64,000 nt of DNA from Brachypterus glaber (GCA_958510825.1 OY294049.1:4216001-4280000), one strand, 5' to 3'. Positions 1-11,783 are shown, counted from the stretch's first letter. Numbers and translations are program-made. Notes: generated by a model not told the origin, from the sequence alone.

Positions 1-398
1 AAAAGTGACTTTTTGACAGCTTGTAATATCCAAATGAATATTACTATTTTACCAATATTTTAAGTCGATAAGTACTCTTTGACTTCTGTTTCCAACATTC
101 GTAATGTAATTCATAAACGGTCCCTCAAAATTGCACGAATAAATTACTTATTATTATTTATTATAAATATTTAAAGATAGTTATTTATAAGCCAAGCCAA
201 CAGGACCTTGGAAATAATACATTATTTGACATTGGCACTGAAACTAAAATGGATCAAAAAAAAGAAAAAAAGAACATGCATCCCTGTTTCTGTCTTATCT
301 CTTCTTGGATATCTTATCTTCTATACTGCTTGCTAAGAAGCTATATCGTGCATTCATTTTTGAAAATGTAAATCTCTTCGTGAGTTGAGGTACTAAAA

Positions 399-480
399 AC
401 AAGCTGTGAAGATATGTAATGCTACGGATTCCATTATATACTATTCACAGTGTATTCTATATTGCATTTTCCCTAATAAC
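399..480 (+). repeat. Dispersed repeat family X, left-end fragment
   Basis: A block beginning ACAAGCTGTGAAGATATGTA and ending near GTGTATTCTATATTGCATTT. Related blocks recur at 19899, 23280, 37351 (inverted), 37530, 49554 and 54770, always followed by a homopolymer-rich A/T stretch. It looks like the conserved left end of a dispersed non-coding repeat. The fullest copy is at 49554-50263. The family identity is unknown to me. Confidence 0.6.
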
Positions 481-638
481 GCAACTTAAAAAAAAATTAA
501 AAAAAAATAAATATATATTTTATTTATTCATTTATTTATTTATTTAATTTGATTTAAAAAAAAAATTGAAAAGAAGTTTTCAAAGAAATTTATTTTTACA
601 GAAAACGAAAAATTTGTTTGTTTTTGTTTGTTTGTTTT

Positions 639-877
639 GAACCTCGTACTATTCTACTTAATTAAGCATCCCCTAAGTCCAGGACTTGTGTGGGCTAGTA
701 GTAGAGGGAACCACCGGCTTTAATTGACTTTCGAACCAATATATCTAGGGAGTACGCCTTCGCCAAATTTCAATTATTAATTAACTGAAAAAGGCAATCG
801 GCGCCAGTGAGGTTTGAACTCACGATCATTAGATCAGTGTCAGGCTATATGCCATTGACCGCTGAGCTAAATCTCCC
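639..877 (-). mobile_element. tRNA-derived SINE, copy 1 (minus)
   Basis: On the minus strand the element starts with a 78-nt tRNA-like head (877 to 800). The head has an A-box-like TAGCTCAGCGG and a B-box-like GAGTTCAAACC, the two parts of an internal RNA polymerase III promoter. A ~150-nt body follows (GGTGGTTCCCTCTACTACTA, TTAATTAAGTAGAATAG), then a CAAA-type simple tail at 611-638. The body is nearly the same as in the second copy at 41793-42040 (plus strand), which defines the family. It depends on LINE machinery for movement (family knowledge). The tRNA head is unlikely to be a functional tRNA because the acceptor arms do not pair well. Confidence 0.85.
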
Positions 878-1159
878 ATGAAAAAAATTAAAAAACAAAT
901 ACAAAAAAAATCAGAAAGAAAAAATTTCACTTCCATAATTTCTCTAATTCGCGTATTTCTAGGGAATAGCTATTCTACACGTGTTACAGACTATACTTTT
1001 TCTACGACTGAAGTTTTATGCATTCATATTTTTATATAAATTATATAATAACCAAAAGTTTTAATAAAAAACAAAGTACATCCAATAATTTAATGTTCAT
1101 CTAATAACTAATTATTTTATAGTAAATTGTGTATTATTTCGTTGATTTAAAAATAAATC

Positions 1160-1264
1160 CCTTACGAAATGTGTCATATGCCGTCATCCGCTTACGGAAT
1201 GTGCTATATACCGTAAGAATGTTCATATACCGTTATCCGCTTACGGAATGTGCTATAACCGTAA
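1160..1264. repeat. Short tandem repeat with CCGCTTACGGAATGTGCTAT unit
   Basis: Three imperfect copies of a ~45-bp unit built on CCGTTATCCGCTTACGGAAT followed by GTGCTATATA. I see no coding potential. Confidence 0.7.
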
Positions 1265-1310
1265 TAGTTTTTTGTGAGATTTGACTAACATTCTAAGACA
1301 GTCGTAAAAA

Positions 1311-1621
1311 AATAGTTTTATCCAATACATACAGATAATTACACAATTACCAGCTTTATTTTAAATAGATAAACTCAATAATAACCCCCGCATGGCTTTT
1401 ACTTTATGGAGTGGATAATTATTTATTTTACCCACTCAACTGTCACTTGTCAAATTATTTTCTTGTAAATGTCATTAAAATTTTTAATAAAAATATGAAT
1501 TCCTAAGCTATTTATTGGATAAAATCTTGTATGGCACTCATGGGTAAACCGATATTTCCCTCTCGAAAATTAACCTGGTTGGCTTGGCTTACTTTACCCA
1601 CTAGTACCATAAATAACTATT
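1311..1621 (-). mobile_element. MITE family with AATAGTTATTTAT-type ends, copy 1
   Basis: The ends read AATAGTTTTATCC on the left and, inverted, AATAGTTATTTATGG on the right. The interior includes ACCCACTAGTACC and GGGTAAACCGATATT. A second copy lies in opposite orientation at 13951-14282 and aligns over its whole length. Shorter relatives are at 17450-17557 and 33322-33488. There is no ORF, so it is non-autonomous. Confidence 0.75.
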
Positions 1622-1826
1622 TCCATATTACTTTTATTAAACTCCCATATATGCATATTTCCACACTATACGTAGAAATTGTTTTGTTTTTTTTTATTAT
1701 TCCATAAGAGCGGCTTTAATTGACGTATATTTTTCCATGAACAAAATGTATGTGAAACATTTATTATCCCTCGGATATTTAAAAGTTATAATGTTTAATG
1801 GTATCATTCCGAAATAGAACAAATTA

Positions 1827-2310
1827 TTTTTTCTTCAGGCGTAAAATGTTCATATTTTATAACTAAACACACTAGTTAGAAGTGATCTATTTTTTTACAG
1901 TAAAAAAATGAGTTCGTTGTTGTACGGCGGCAGTACTCTTTGACTTTGATGACAGCCATACTTCAAACTTCAAATGATTGAATAAGAATATATGGTTTAT
2001 ACACATACAAATCTCTCCGAATTTGCAAATGCTACATTAGTTACCATCGAAATCGTGAAAAGTGTACGATTTTACCTACGAAAAAAAATTAAAATGAGCT
2101 AAGGAAGGTTTAAGTTTATTTTAAAAGGGTTTATTCGCCTATTTTAATAAAAAAACATACTTTATTACTGAATAAATTAAATTCAAAAATTAATATTTAA
2201 AAAAAATATATATATAGGATGCTTGAAGAAAAAATAGTATGTTTCACTCAGAGGAAAAGTGCTTTTTTTACTCGTCTGTAGTTTCCGGACTCCGCTTCGC
2301 ATCGTCTATT
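1827..2310 (+). mobile_element. Crypton-like repeat copy I, decayed
   Basis: This aligns throughout with copy II at 7211-7740. The position matching the 49-codon ORF of copy II (here about 1974-2120) has an in-frame TAA after three codons and a 5-base deletion, so it is a dead copy. The right end continues past where copy II stops, with CTCGTCTGTAGTTTCCGGAC, a segment also present in copy III at 19557-19850. Confidence 0.6.
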
Positions 2311-4826
2311 TTTAAGTTGCTTTGAATACCTTGCCAAAATATTTTAAAATATTTATACGACAGTTGTTCTGGGAGTAGGTATACACATTTTTTATCCGCA
2401 ATGCGAAATAACCCTACTAATGGATTTTAAATCCCAGATTGAGAAGTTGACAAACAAGTTCTCTTATTAGCAATGGTCGTATAGTATTCCCATGTGATAT
2501 GCAACATTAAATAATATCTATTATAGTCTATTCACCTTAAACTGACGTGACAGATGTCATTTCATTTCTTTTTCAAAAACAAAATTCCTCAGGTTGCTTT
2601 TCATTAACAAAATATTACCAGAATAGATAAGATAAATTTATTTAAGGATCTCGAGAATTTTCATTCTATATAGATCTATCCAATAATACATACATTAAAT
2701 AATATTAAAAATTAATTAGATGTATACATAAAAATATATACACACATATATATACATAAATATAAATTATAATTATAATTAATAAAAACAAAATAATAAA
2801 ATTAAAAGATTTTAAAAAATTATTTAAATTTTAAATATAAGATTGCTCCCTCCACCGAATCTCCGGTAGCCGGGGTCGTTCAAAGATACAGACAGGATCC
2901 GGACAGACAAACAGTATATTCTATAACTAGTATGGAATAGACAATATTCCGCGAGAGGGAAAAGTTTGTCATACGAGCCGGTAGGCGAGTATGACGGCCC
3001 CGCGAGGGCGGAATCACCATTCCATTCGTGTTGTAGACTATACTTTTTCTTCGACTGCAAGTATGAAACACTATATGGCTTTAAACTGCGGACAAGGTTG
3101 AAAACAATGTTTTTTGTGACTCGACATTGTAAATGTTATTTAATAATTTTATCAAATCAGTACTTAAAAACGAGTTTTATTTAATTTTAGCACATATTTA
3201 AAAATTATAATGCAAAAATTAAAGCTTATGTAAGATTTTTGTGACAGATATCAGGTTTAAATATTTAACCATAGATGAAGCAGTTTTAATTTTTTGAACT
3301 AAAATGTTAAAAAACTGGTCAAATATTAAGAAAAACTAATAAACTTTATGTAATTTTAATGCAAAACTTTAAATTGCATTAAATTATTCAATGTTTCATG
3401 GTAAAATATATATATATATATATTTGCTAATTTTGCTACAGTTTTCTTTAGTTTTATAAACAACAGATGGCACTACATGTGCTCATTCTAACAATTGATA
3501 CGTAATATTCATACCGTATCTAGAGCTAGAATGGATTCATTCTGTGTTTGAAAAGTGTGTGTATTTGCTTAAATTCTAAAGCAGTCGTAGAAAAATACCT
3601 TATAAGACAAAATAAAAGAAGAACAGCCATTAGAAAAAGACAGTGGTCTTAAATAAGGTTTAAGACCGATGAAATGACAATCCGAAAAATGCTCAAATTG
3701 TGATGGTAGTAGAGGACAATAAAAAATGTTTTTGCGTAACCTGCGTAATATTTGCACCCATTCTTTTGGTCATTTGACAATACCTTATTAATATGTTGAC
3801 TAAAAGTGACCTATAGTATTTCTTAAAAGAAGATAATAATTAAAATAGTCGTAACTGATGTTAAAATTTTGAACCTGAAAAGCATACGAAATTTTCTGGG
3901 AATTCAAAGATATCACGGTTAAAGCAAAACTAAACAAAAATCAGGTGAAAACACAACAAAAGTTTATAACTTTATAACATAAAACCATTTTCGTAACAGA
4001 CGCACAAGTATGCTTTTGACGCAAAAAAAATCGTTGCTACAGACTAAATAAAAATTCTGATAAGGTTTGGATTTTTATAAATGTGCATCTAAAGAATATT
4101 AGCTGCCAAATTCAGAATTATTAATAATATATTATTTTGGATGTAAGCCTTTTTGTAAGAACAAAACTGGATTTTTTTACTATTACGGAACTTAGAGATA
4201 TAATAATATTATATGATCATTAATCTGTTAAAAAAAATAAAATCCAGCTTAACTTTCTCAGAACAAACGATATTGGGTGATTCACAAGAGCAAAAATACA
4301 TCTCCAATTTACAACAATGCTTTTACCTGAAAGAGCTCTATACTAGATGTCAGGTACTCTAAAACCCAGTGGTGACAGACCAGGAAACAATAAATTTTAT
4401 TACAATTAAAAAGTCTTGAAAAAACTAACGCATAAAAATAAATATAAATTATCCATTGTCAAATGTAAATTAGGTTAGCATGGTGCAATGTTAAATAAAT
4501 AATTTAATAATAATAATTAGGAATATGTTAATTCAAGGTTGTTAAATCATTGTCCAAATATTGACATGGTGTTTTTTGTATAACTGGATCGTGTCCCACT
4601 TAAAATTGTTGATATTTTTTTTGCGTATATCCTGTTAATAAAATTTCGAAAGTGATAATGCATTATAATATTATCTATGTACATTCCGGATATGACAGAT
4701 TAAATATACTTAAAAAAAAACATAGGTGTTATAAAAAATAAATAGGTATAGGTTTTAATTGTTATCTAACAATAATTAAAAATGACTAATAACTATAATT
4801 ATAGTTATTAATATTATAGTTATTAA

Positions 4827-4866
<40 letters not shown>

Positions 4867-5640
4867 GTAATATACATATTCTTACTTTCCATAATAATTT
4901 ATAGTAAATGCATGTTTATATATACCTAGATTAGGGTGACCCACCAAAATTTAAAATTGAAAAGTTTGGAGGTCTCACTCCTTAAATTTGTTCATTGGTG
5001 TAAGATTATCATCCTTGATTCAGTTTTATTTCAATTACTGATTGATTGTGTATCCGAAATTTTTTATATGGCAAAAAAATCCATCTCGAATGAGCTAGAA
5101 TACTTTCTCATAAAAAAAGTTATGTCCAGAAACAATTTTTAATAATTTGGTTGAAAGGGAGTCATAAAATTGTTTTCGTCTTTATGTGTTTTTTAAATAT
5201 TTCTTCTATTGTGAATACTAAAAAAGTTATGTCAAGAAATTTTTTTTTGCATTTTGGTGAGAGAAGGGATCATGGAAATAAATGATAACATTTTTTGTGT
5301 AATTTAATTTTACCTTTCATGTGGTTTTTATTTTTTTTCTTTAATTGTAAATAATATAAAAGTTATGTCTAGAAATTTTTTTTTACATTTTGGGGGAATT
5401 TTTTTTTTACATTTTTTGTGTAACGGTTAGGGACAGTTCCTCAAAATCGCTGTCAAGATCCATCTCTAATTCGTGCCTCCCAGTTCAGGTCTATTTTTTG
5501 AAATACAAAATGTGTCAAAATTATGGAATATTGCTATTTTACTTCTATTTCTGATTAAAAACAATGATAATTGCAGACTTGTTATTAGGATTACTGTATA
5601 ATCATCAGAATACCATTGAATCACTAAACGAAATCTCTAA
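2311..5640. other. Gene-free AT-rich stretch with simple repeats
   Basis: No supported gene. It holds a GC-richer island at 2840-3050 (related to 955-1010 through a shared CTATACTTTTTCT(A/T)CGACTG end), a TA run at 3405-3423 and an ATT run at 4822-4865. Near 5220-5420 an AAAGTTATGTC(A/T)AGAAATTTT block is repeated three times. The remainder is undistinguished A/T-rich sequence. Confidence 0.6.
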
Positions 5641-6160
5641 TGTGCGGTCTTAAAGTCACCCCCCACTTAACTTTTGAGATATGGACTTCAAATTTGGAGC
5701 ACATAAATAAGACAATCCAAACAATCTTTTCGCATATATTTTATATTTTCAGCTCTTAAATGCCCCCATGCCCCCATGGGGGACATTTTTTTAATGGAAA
5801 CGGGGGTCGTGAGATATATCATTTTTTTAATATTTTTTTATTAAATTATTCAATTCGAAAATTTGACTTTTTAAGTTTTTTTTCTAAATTTTTATTTTTA
5901 TCAATTAAAATTAGTTTAAAAGTATAATGTACGTTTTTGCAACATAAAATAATTAATTTTTCAAAAAATTGTTTGTTTGTTTAAAGATATTTTGAAGAAA
6001 TTACTCATTTTTAACCTTATTTAAAAAAAATCCCCACATGCCCTCATTTTAAAAGCTGAAAATATATGCAAATAGTTTGGTTTGTCTTATTTAAGTGTTC
6101 CAAATTTTAAGTCGATATCTTCAAAAGTTCAGAGGTGGAGTGACTTTTGGACCGCACTGT
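5641..6160. mobile_element. Foldback MITE with GTGCGGTC ends
   Basis: Long inverted arms: the left begins GTGCGGTCTTAAAGTCACCC and the right ends GGAGTGACTTTTGGACCGCAC. The pairing continues inward for roughly 130 bp through AAATTTGGA(G/A)CAC and ATTTAAGTGTTCC. Relatives are at 16356-16596 and 30839-31193. The TA-type flanks of the 30839 copy suggest mariner/Tc1-like mobilisation (inference). There is no ORF. Confidence 0.75.
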
Positions 6161-6164
6161 TTAA

Positions 6165-7130
6165 TAAAACCGATGAGGTGTCTTTTTTATATTTCCCAAA
6201 CAGCTAGAAATCTGCACACTTAAAAAAGGATGTACCCAACTTTTTTTAACGGAGACAAAAAAAAAAATAAAAAATAATTTAAAAAAAGTGGCTAAGGCGT
6301 ATTATTATATTCTTAGAACAAGATGCATTATTTTCTATCTTAAGGGTCCCGTTTAACAAAGATGGTTTAACTTTAAACTTAGATTAAATTAACGGTCGAC
6401 CAATTAGAATGCAGCATTTTTTACTTAAACTCAGTTTAGTTAGGATGATCCCAGTTTAAAAGTTGGTGCAAAGGCTCTAACTTAGTTATGTAATAAAATT
6501 TTAAAAAAATACTGCTGCCAACAAAATAATACGTTCCCCTATAGGCTTATGTTCATTAAAATCAAAAACAAAATTAAAAAAAATTAAAAAAAATTACAAA
6601 TTATTTAAAAATAGAAGTAAAACAAATAATAAATTGAAAAAAATATGTTTTTGAAAAAAATTGTTTTTACTCCAGTTTACCCCCTTACCCCAACCTGATT
6701 TTTACGAAAAACAATCCCAGCCTATAACTTTGGATAATCAACTTGTGGTCCAAATTTGAAGTCTTTAGCCCGGAGCGTTCTTGAGTTATCGTGGTCACAA
6801 ATTTCCCGGACACACAGGCCGACAGACCTACCGACCGACCGACAGACAGATTTTTTTTTGACGAATATCATATTTTTTGGATATAAAACGTCCAGAAACG
6901 TAAAAAAAGCAATACAAATTTTTCGAATTTTTTTTACTAGTGCAAGACTTAAGGAAAGTAAAAATGTTTGTTTAGTGTATTTTATAATATTCAGTTGGAC
7001 TGGAATAGATATAATGTAGAATTGCATAATATATATCCTTGTGTTACAGAAGTCAGAACAAAGGTAATAATTACCTATTCTAAAACTATCGTTATTAATA
7101 TCTAATAATAAAATTAAATTAATTACCATT
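6165..7130. repeat. Family X-related internal blocks
   Basis: CGATGAGGTGTC near 6170 and the block at 6722-6935 (TTGAGTTATCGTGGTCACAA, then GACAGACC/GACCGACC runs, then ATATAAAACGTC) match similar blocks at 16617-17157, 28800-28870, 36290-36490, 49905-50160 and 58430-59100. The open frames seen here on both strands are by-products of the repeat and are not called as genes. Confidence 0.5.
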
Positions 7131-7210
7131 TACTATAGTTTTATTCCACGAGATTTCTCCAGACTTGGATTACTTAAGGGGTCTTTCTACCATCAAATTT
7201 TAAAGATAAT

Positions 7211-7740
7211 CTTTTTTCTTCAAGCTTACTAAAATGTTCATATTTTATAACTGAACACACTACTTAGAAGTGGTCTATTTTTTTACAGTAAAAAAATGAG
7301 TTCATTGTTGTACGCCGTAAAAAAAAGTTAGTTAGCAAAACCACTTTGATGACAGCCATACTTCAAGCTTGTTTGTTTATTATTTAAACAGGTTCACTCG
7401 AGATTATGTGCCAAAACCTTGCGTGAAATTGATTAAAAATGATTGAAGAAGAATATATGGTTTATACACCTACAAATCTCTCCGAAATTGCAAATGCTAC
7501 ATTAGACAAGTTACCATCGAAATCGCGAAAAGTGTACGATTTAGCCTACAAAAAAAAATTAAAAGGAGCTAAGGAAGGTTTAAGTTAATTTCGAAAGGGT
7601 TTTATTGGCCTATTTTAATAAAAAAACATACTTTATTACTGAATAAATTAAATTCAAAAATTAATATTTAATAAAAATATATTGGATGCTTGAAGAAAAA
7701 ATAGTATGTTTTACTCAGAGGAAAAGTGCTTTTTTTACTT
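7211..7740 (+). mobile_element. Crypton-like repeat copy II
   Basis: Begins CTTCAAGCTTACTAAAATGT and ends GAGGAAAAGTGCTTTTTTTA. It is collinear with copy I (1827-2310). Copy III (19557-19850) keeps both ends but has lost the middle. It contains the intact 49-codon ORF at 7439-7588. The boundaries are taken from the limits of similarity between copies. Confidence 0.6.
7439..7588 (+). CDS. 49-residue ORF resembling the N-terminus of insect Crypton-type tyrosine recombinases
   Basis: ATG to TAA, 49 codons, protein beginning MIEEEYMVYTPTNLSEIANA and containing a LPSKSRKVYDLAYKK segment. From memory, the order PTNL..IA....LP.KSR..Y..AY resembles the start of a family of insect proteins with Crypton-like tyrosine recombinase domains. 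That is recognition, not a search result. Only the N-terminal arm is present. No catalytic Arg/His/Tyr region follows, so it cannot be a recombinase by itself. The homologous stretch in copy I is broken by a stop and a 5-base deletion. It could be a remnant of the parent element or a captured exon. Whether it is translated is unknown. Confidence 0.35.
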   Translation: MIEEEYMVYTPTNLSEIANATLDKLPSKSRKVYDLAYKKKLKGAKEGLS

Positions 7741-8881
7741 TTTTTAAATAAAATCCTTTCTTCTTAATTAAAGCATCATTTCTCCAAACTCCATGTTTAC
7801 TTCTTCAATACACCTTAATTAATTAATTCCAAACATTTTCCCAATAATATTTATTCCAAAACTTCCAAAAACTGTATTTTTCCGAGACAAGTAATTTTGA
7901 CATTAATGAGTTAAAAAAAGTTGAATAAAATCTGCTTTTTAGATTAGAAATTTGTAAAATGCTTATGTTTCCAAATTACTTAATTATGACTAGTAGATCA
8001 ACTTCAACAGCATCTTAACTTACCCAAGACAAAAACACAAACTTTTATAACGATTATTTATAAAATAAACAAGTATGATAATGCAACTGAGCACAAACTG
8101 CTATTTGCAATTGAAACTATTTGTGCTGCCATTATCATATTACAGGAGGCATTTAGTGTGACTTTTGGCTTCACATAAAAGTAGGTTTCTGTTTACCTCT
8201 GCAGATAGTATCTTAAATATACTATACTATTCTAAATTAGGAAACCATCCGAAATTAGGCGTCTTTCCTCTAAATGATTATTAAAATAATATAAAAAATA
8301 AAGGAAATTTGCGCGAAATTCTTTGCAATAAATGTAGATGGAAAAATTTTAACTGAAGAAATCTCATGGAATGAGGCGGTTTCTTGTTTAAATTAAATTA
8401 TAGGTACGTTTTGTGTTTCTTACCTATTTTTGTTATATTAAGAGATTTAATCAATAGTCTATCATGAAATTTGATTCTTGTAGATTTTGTTAATTAAAAC
8501 ATAATTAAAAAATATGTCTATAGTTCGCCCTCTTTTTAACCTTCTATAGACTAGCCCAAAATTATAAAGCGATTCATTGTGTTGATTTATTATAGACGTG
8601 TATCTTTAAAAAACAAAAGTTATCGCGAGCTACTCTTTGTCTGATTTATAACATAATTATATTGTTTAATAATCAATATTTATTATTCTGAGAAGGGTAA
8701 TTAATTTGTCTTTAAACTATAAAGAAAATACCAGTTGCTGTTGAGTCAACAGTGTTGACCTTAAGAGCTCTTTGATAGTGAGAGTTTTGAAATAAGGGAA
8801 TCATTTTTTTTCACATTTTCTAAGCCATTTTTCCTGCAGATTGAGGTACTTCAGTATAAACTTAGCTGAGTTTTTAATAAA
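7741..8881. other. Gene-free stretch
   Basis: A/T-rich sequence with no supported gene and no obvious repeat structure. Confidence 0.5.
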
Positions 8882-9225
8882 GATCTTAAATAAGAGATTT
8901 TAACCTCTGGAAATATATATGGACTTGTCAGAAGCCTTTGATACTATGGATCATCAAAATCTGCTGACAAAACTTTTAAACATACAATTACCTGAATAAT
9001 TTATGATTGTGATTTATAATTTGTCGATTTATTAAAGAGCTTAAATATGCGATTTAAATGTCTGGAAATATTTCTGGAATTCTCAGTAGCCTTTGACACT
9101 GTGGATCATCAAATCTTCTGAATATTTAGAATTTATATTTACTAATGTTATTGTACGATGTCGAGCTTAAATGATCGATTTAAATCTATGGAAATATTTC
9201 TGGAAATTTCAAAGGCGTTTGACAC
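8882..9225 (+). pseudogene. Triplicated reverse-transcriptase motif-A relic
   Basis: Three successive copies of a segment whose core translates to the motif-A region of non-LTR reverse transcriptase. Near 8929-9008 it reads MDLSEAFDTMDHQNLLTKLL and then a stop. Near 9075-9120 it reads FLEFSVAFDTVDHQIF. Near 9190-9225 it reads FLEISKAFDT before similarity ends. Each is preceded by the same lead (GA(T/G)CTTAAAT...TGGAAATAT). The starts are about 155 and 126 bp apart. The family pattern is D(L/F)SKAFDTVDH. None can encode a polymerase. The copies were probably made by local duplication of one LINE fragment. Confidence 0.6.
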
Positions 9226-9228
9226 AAA

Positions 9229-9633
9229 ATCTACGCGAAAATGAATCTGATAAGAACATTTTTCAAAATCCCACCACTTGAGGGGGTTGGTATAGTGGAC
9301 TTTTTGAGGTTCGGGGGTAGTTTTAGTAAAAATTGGTATATTGGGGTTTTTAAGTTCGCTGAAAGTGAATCTGATTATAAAAAAATCTAACCCCACCTCC
9401 GGGGGTAGTTTTCTTGAAAATTCATATATTGGGATTTTTGAGGTCTCTAAAACTGAAACTTAAAATTATTTTTTTCTTAATTCACCCCCTGAGAGGAGGG
9501 GTTAGTTTTCGTGAAAATTGGTGTAAATACACCAATATTGGGGTTTTTGAGGTTGCTTAAAGTGAATGTAATAATAAAAAATCCATTTCATGAGCCGAGG
9601 TGAAAAATGGGAAAGCTTTTTTACTGGGCAGTG
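9229..9633 (-). mobile_element. CACTGCCCAG element, copy A
   Basis: Right boundary TTACTGGGCAGTG followed by TA. The inverted form of this end opens copies B (12113) and C (35532). The interior is a ladder of ~110-120-bp units with a GGGGTTTTTGAGGTTGCT core and a G-rich GAGGGGGT/CCCCTC segment. The left edge abuts the RT relic and has no matching terminal repeat, so this copy is probably truncated there. Confidence 0.65.
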
Positions 9634-10586
9634 TATTTACTTGTAGTTCAGTAATATTTCACAAGCAGTAGTTTAGGGTGTGTACTTGGCGCACAGGCAT
9701 GTCATATTCTCAGATTTAAATAATCAATTAACTTGCATCGCATTAAGTAACAGACTAGCAAAGGCGTTTTACTACTGTACTTATACTTAAATAAATATTC
9801 ATAAATGGAATAATATTATTACTAAATGTTTGACCTTATTGATGTGACAAACTTTTTCAGTTTTAAAATTAGAAAAAAAATCTGAACCTTGTTAGCCTTC
9901 AGTTGCATTTGCTAGTTATCAGTTGTTTCTATAGGATTAAAAGCAACATTGATAACATTTTTTAATTCTTTTTCTAGAATTCTGGCAGCAGTATTATATT
10001 AAAAATACTGCTGCCAGCAAAAGAATAAAAAAATGATCCTAGGGAAAAGTAAACGTACCTAGGAATATATTGATCAAAATGAGGCAGAGAGTGAAATGAA
10101 AAAATAAAAGGCAGTCCATTAATAAAATGCACCCTTTTGGCCAATTGGGTACCTGTTTAGGAGTTTATTGCCATGAAACTTCTTTAGAATTCTAGAAGTG
10201 GTATTTTGCCTGCACATTTTTTGTATAAAGAGGAACCTTGAAAGTTTCAAGTTGAAACAAACCAGTACCAAGGCAATAAATATAAATATTAAACAATTCT
10301 AACTTGTTTAATACAAATTATTTAGTTATAAATTGGTTGATGAAAATTATTTTCTTGCGGTATAAAACCACAATTTGGATTAACGATGTATAGCATTGGA
10401 ATTATTTTTTTAGATATAGGTACTGGTAGGCCTACCTACAATTAGTGGTGTTAAAACATATTCTCACACACAGAAGAAAAATCTAATATGAACTATTTGT
10501 GATACTCGTTTCAGATACTTGTTGCAAGTATAAAAATACTTAAAATAAACAAACAACGAATTAAAAAAAATTCAGTATGTAGGTAC

Positions 10587-10940
10587 TACACTCCGCAAAA
10601 TAAACAGGCCACTTAAAAAATTGATGAAACTAACAAATGTTTTTGTATGATTCTTTTTTAATTTTAAAGCCCCAAACTTCAAGTTTCTTTTACTAAAACA
10701 AAGTTCTCAAGCATACCATGGACGCTTCCAAAGTCATGGTAAAAAACATGATCATGCATTTTCCATACTGCATCTATAATCATGACGTTTGGACTAACCT
10801 ATATACTGTAAAAGAAAATTTAAGTTTGTGGCTTTAAAATAAAAAAAGAATCATACAAATCCATTTGTTAGTTTCAGAAATATTTAAGTTTGAACATTCA
10901 CAATTTTTTAAGTGGCCCGATTATTTTGCGCCTGGGTGTA
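10587..10940. mobile_element. Tc1/mariner-like MITE flanked by TA
   Basis: Left end TACACTCCGCAAAATAAACA and right end TTATTTTGCGCCTGGGTGTA. The inverted pairing continues inward through GGCCACTTAAAAAATTG, GAAACTAACAAATG and GTATGATTCTTTTTTAA (arms near 110 bp). TA at both borders fits Tc1/mariner target choice. The interior has no ORF of useful size. Confidence 0.75.
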
Positions 10941-10950
10941 TTTTTCATTA

Positions 10951-11525
10951 CACAGGCCCACAAAAGAAAAAAAGTGGGCTGTGCTGGGGTTAAGACCTAA
11001 CTATTCTTATGTATTTTGGGATGCTGAATACGAATCTGTCATAAAAAAGGCACTTCGTGGGCTTTTTTTGTTTCTACACTGAAAAAACTGTCTGGACCCA
11101 CAAAAAAAAAGTCGTCTGTGCCGGGGTTGAGACCCACCTATTCTTATGTATTTTGGGATGCTGAACACAAATCTGTCATAAAAAAGGCACTTCATAGGCT
11201 CATTTTTTTTCTACACTGGAAAAACTGGGATCACAAAAAAAAAGAGTGGTCTGTGCTGGGGTTTAGACCCACCTATTCTTATGTATTTTGAGATGGTGAA
11301 CAAGAATCTGTCATAAAAAATGCACTTCAATGGCTCATTTTTTTGTTACACTGAAATAATATGAGATTTTTACCATTTTAGACAGTTTTTCAGTGTAGCA
11401 AAAAAATGAGCCCATAAAGTGCCTTTTTTATGACAGATTCGTGTTCAGCATCCCAAAATACATAAGAGTAGGTGGGTCTCGAGACCAACCCCAGCACATA
11501 CCACTTTTTTTTTTGTGGGCCTGTG
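10951..11525. mobile_element. CACAGGCCCA element with three direct and one inverted internal repeat
   Basis: Terminal inverted repeat CACAGGCCCACAAAA/TTTTGTGGGCCTGTG, flanked by TTA on both sides. Inside are three direct ~125-130-bp units (each with CTATTCTTATGTATTTTGGG, a CTGTCATAAAAAAGGCACTT block and a TACACTG...ACTG end), then a fourth unit in reverse orientation. A 3-bp TTA duplication with CAC-type ends fits CACTA/CMC-like or Harbinger-like elements. I cannot decide between them. No transposase is present. Confidence 0.75.
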
Positions 11526-11650
11526 TTATTTTTAGTATTTTAAATAATCACAATCTTGTTGTCATATGACAATGAAAAAAAATGAAAGATGATTATCTTT
11601 CATTTTTTTTTAAGCCTAATACAAGGAATTTTATTATTGAAAGCACTAGG

Positions 11651-11783
11651 CTTGTTCGAGATTCGAGTTCAGAACTGTTCAGAACTGGTTCTGACCAATG
11701 GAGGTTTAATCCTTATTACCATGTGACTTTAAATAACCAATAAACAGTAGTCCAGAACTGATTCTAGCGTATCCCGAACAAAG
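11651..11783. mobile_element. Small inverted-repeat element (TTGTTCGAGATTCG)
   Basis: CTTGTTCGAGATTCGAGTTC...CAGAACTG at the left pairs with CAGAACTGATTCTAGCGTAT...CGAACAAAG at the right. About 130 bp, no ORF. Confidence 0.5.

Noticed and set aside
800..877. Functional tRNA gene on the minus strand
   Set aside because: The acceptor strands do not pair and the downstream body and tail are those of a SINE.
6722..7129. 135-codon minus-strand frame
   Set aside because: It crosses GACAGACC runs and A/T-rich sequence and is not conserved in the related block at 36290.
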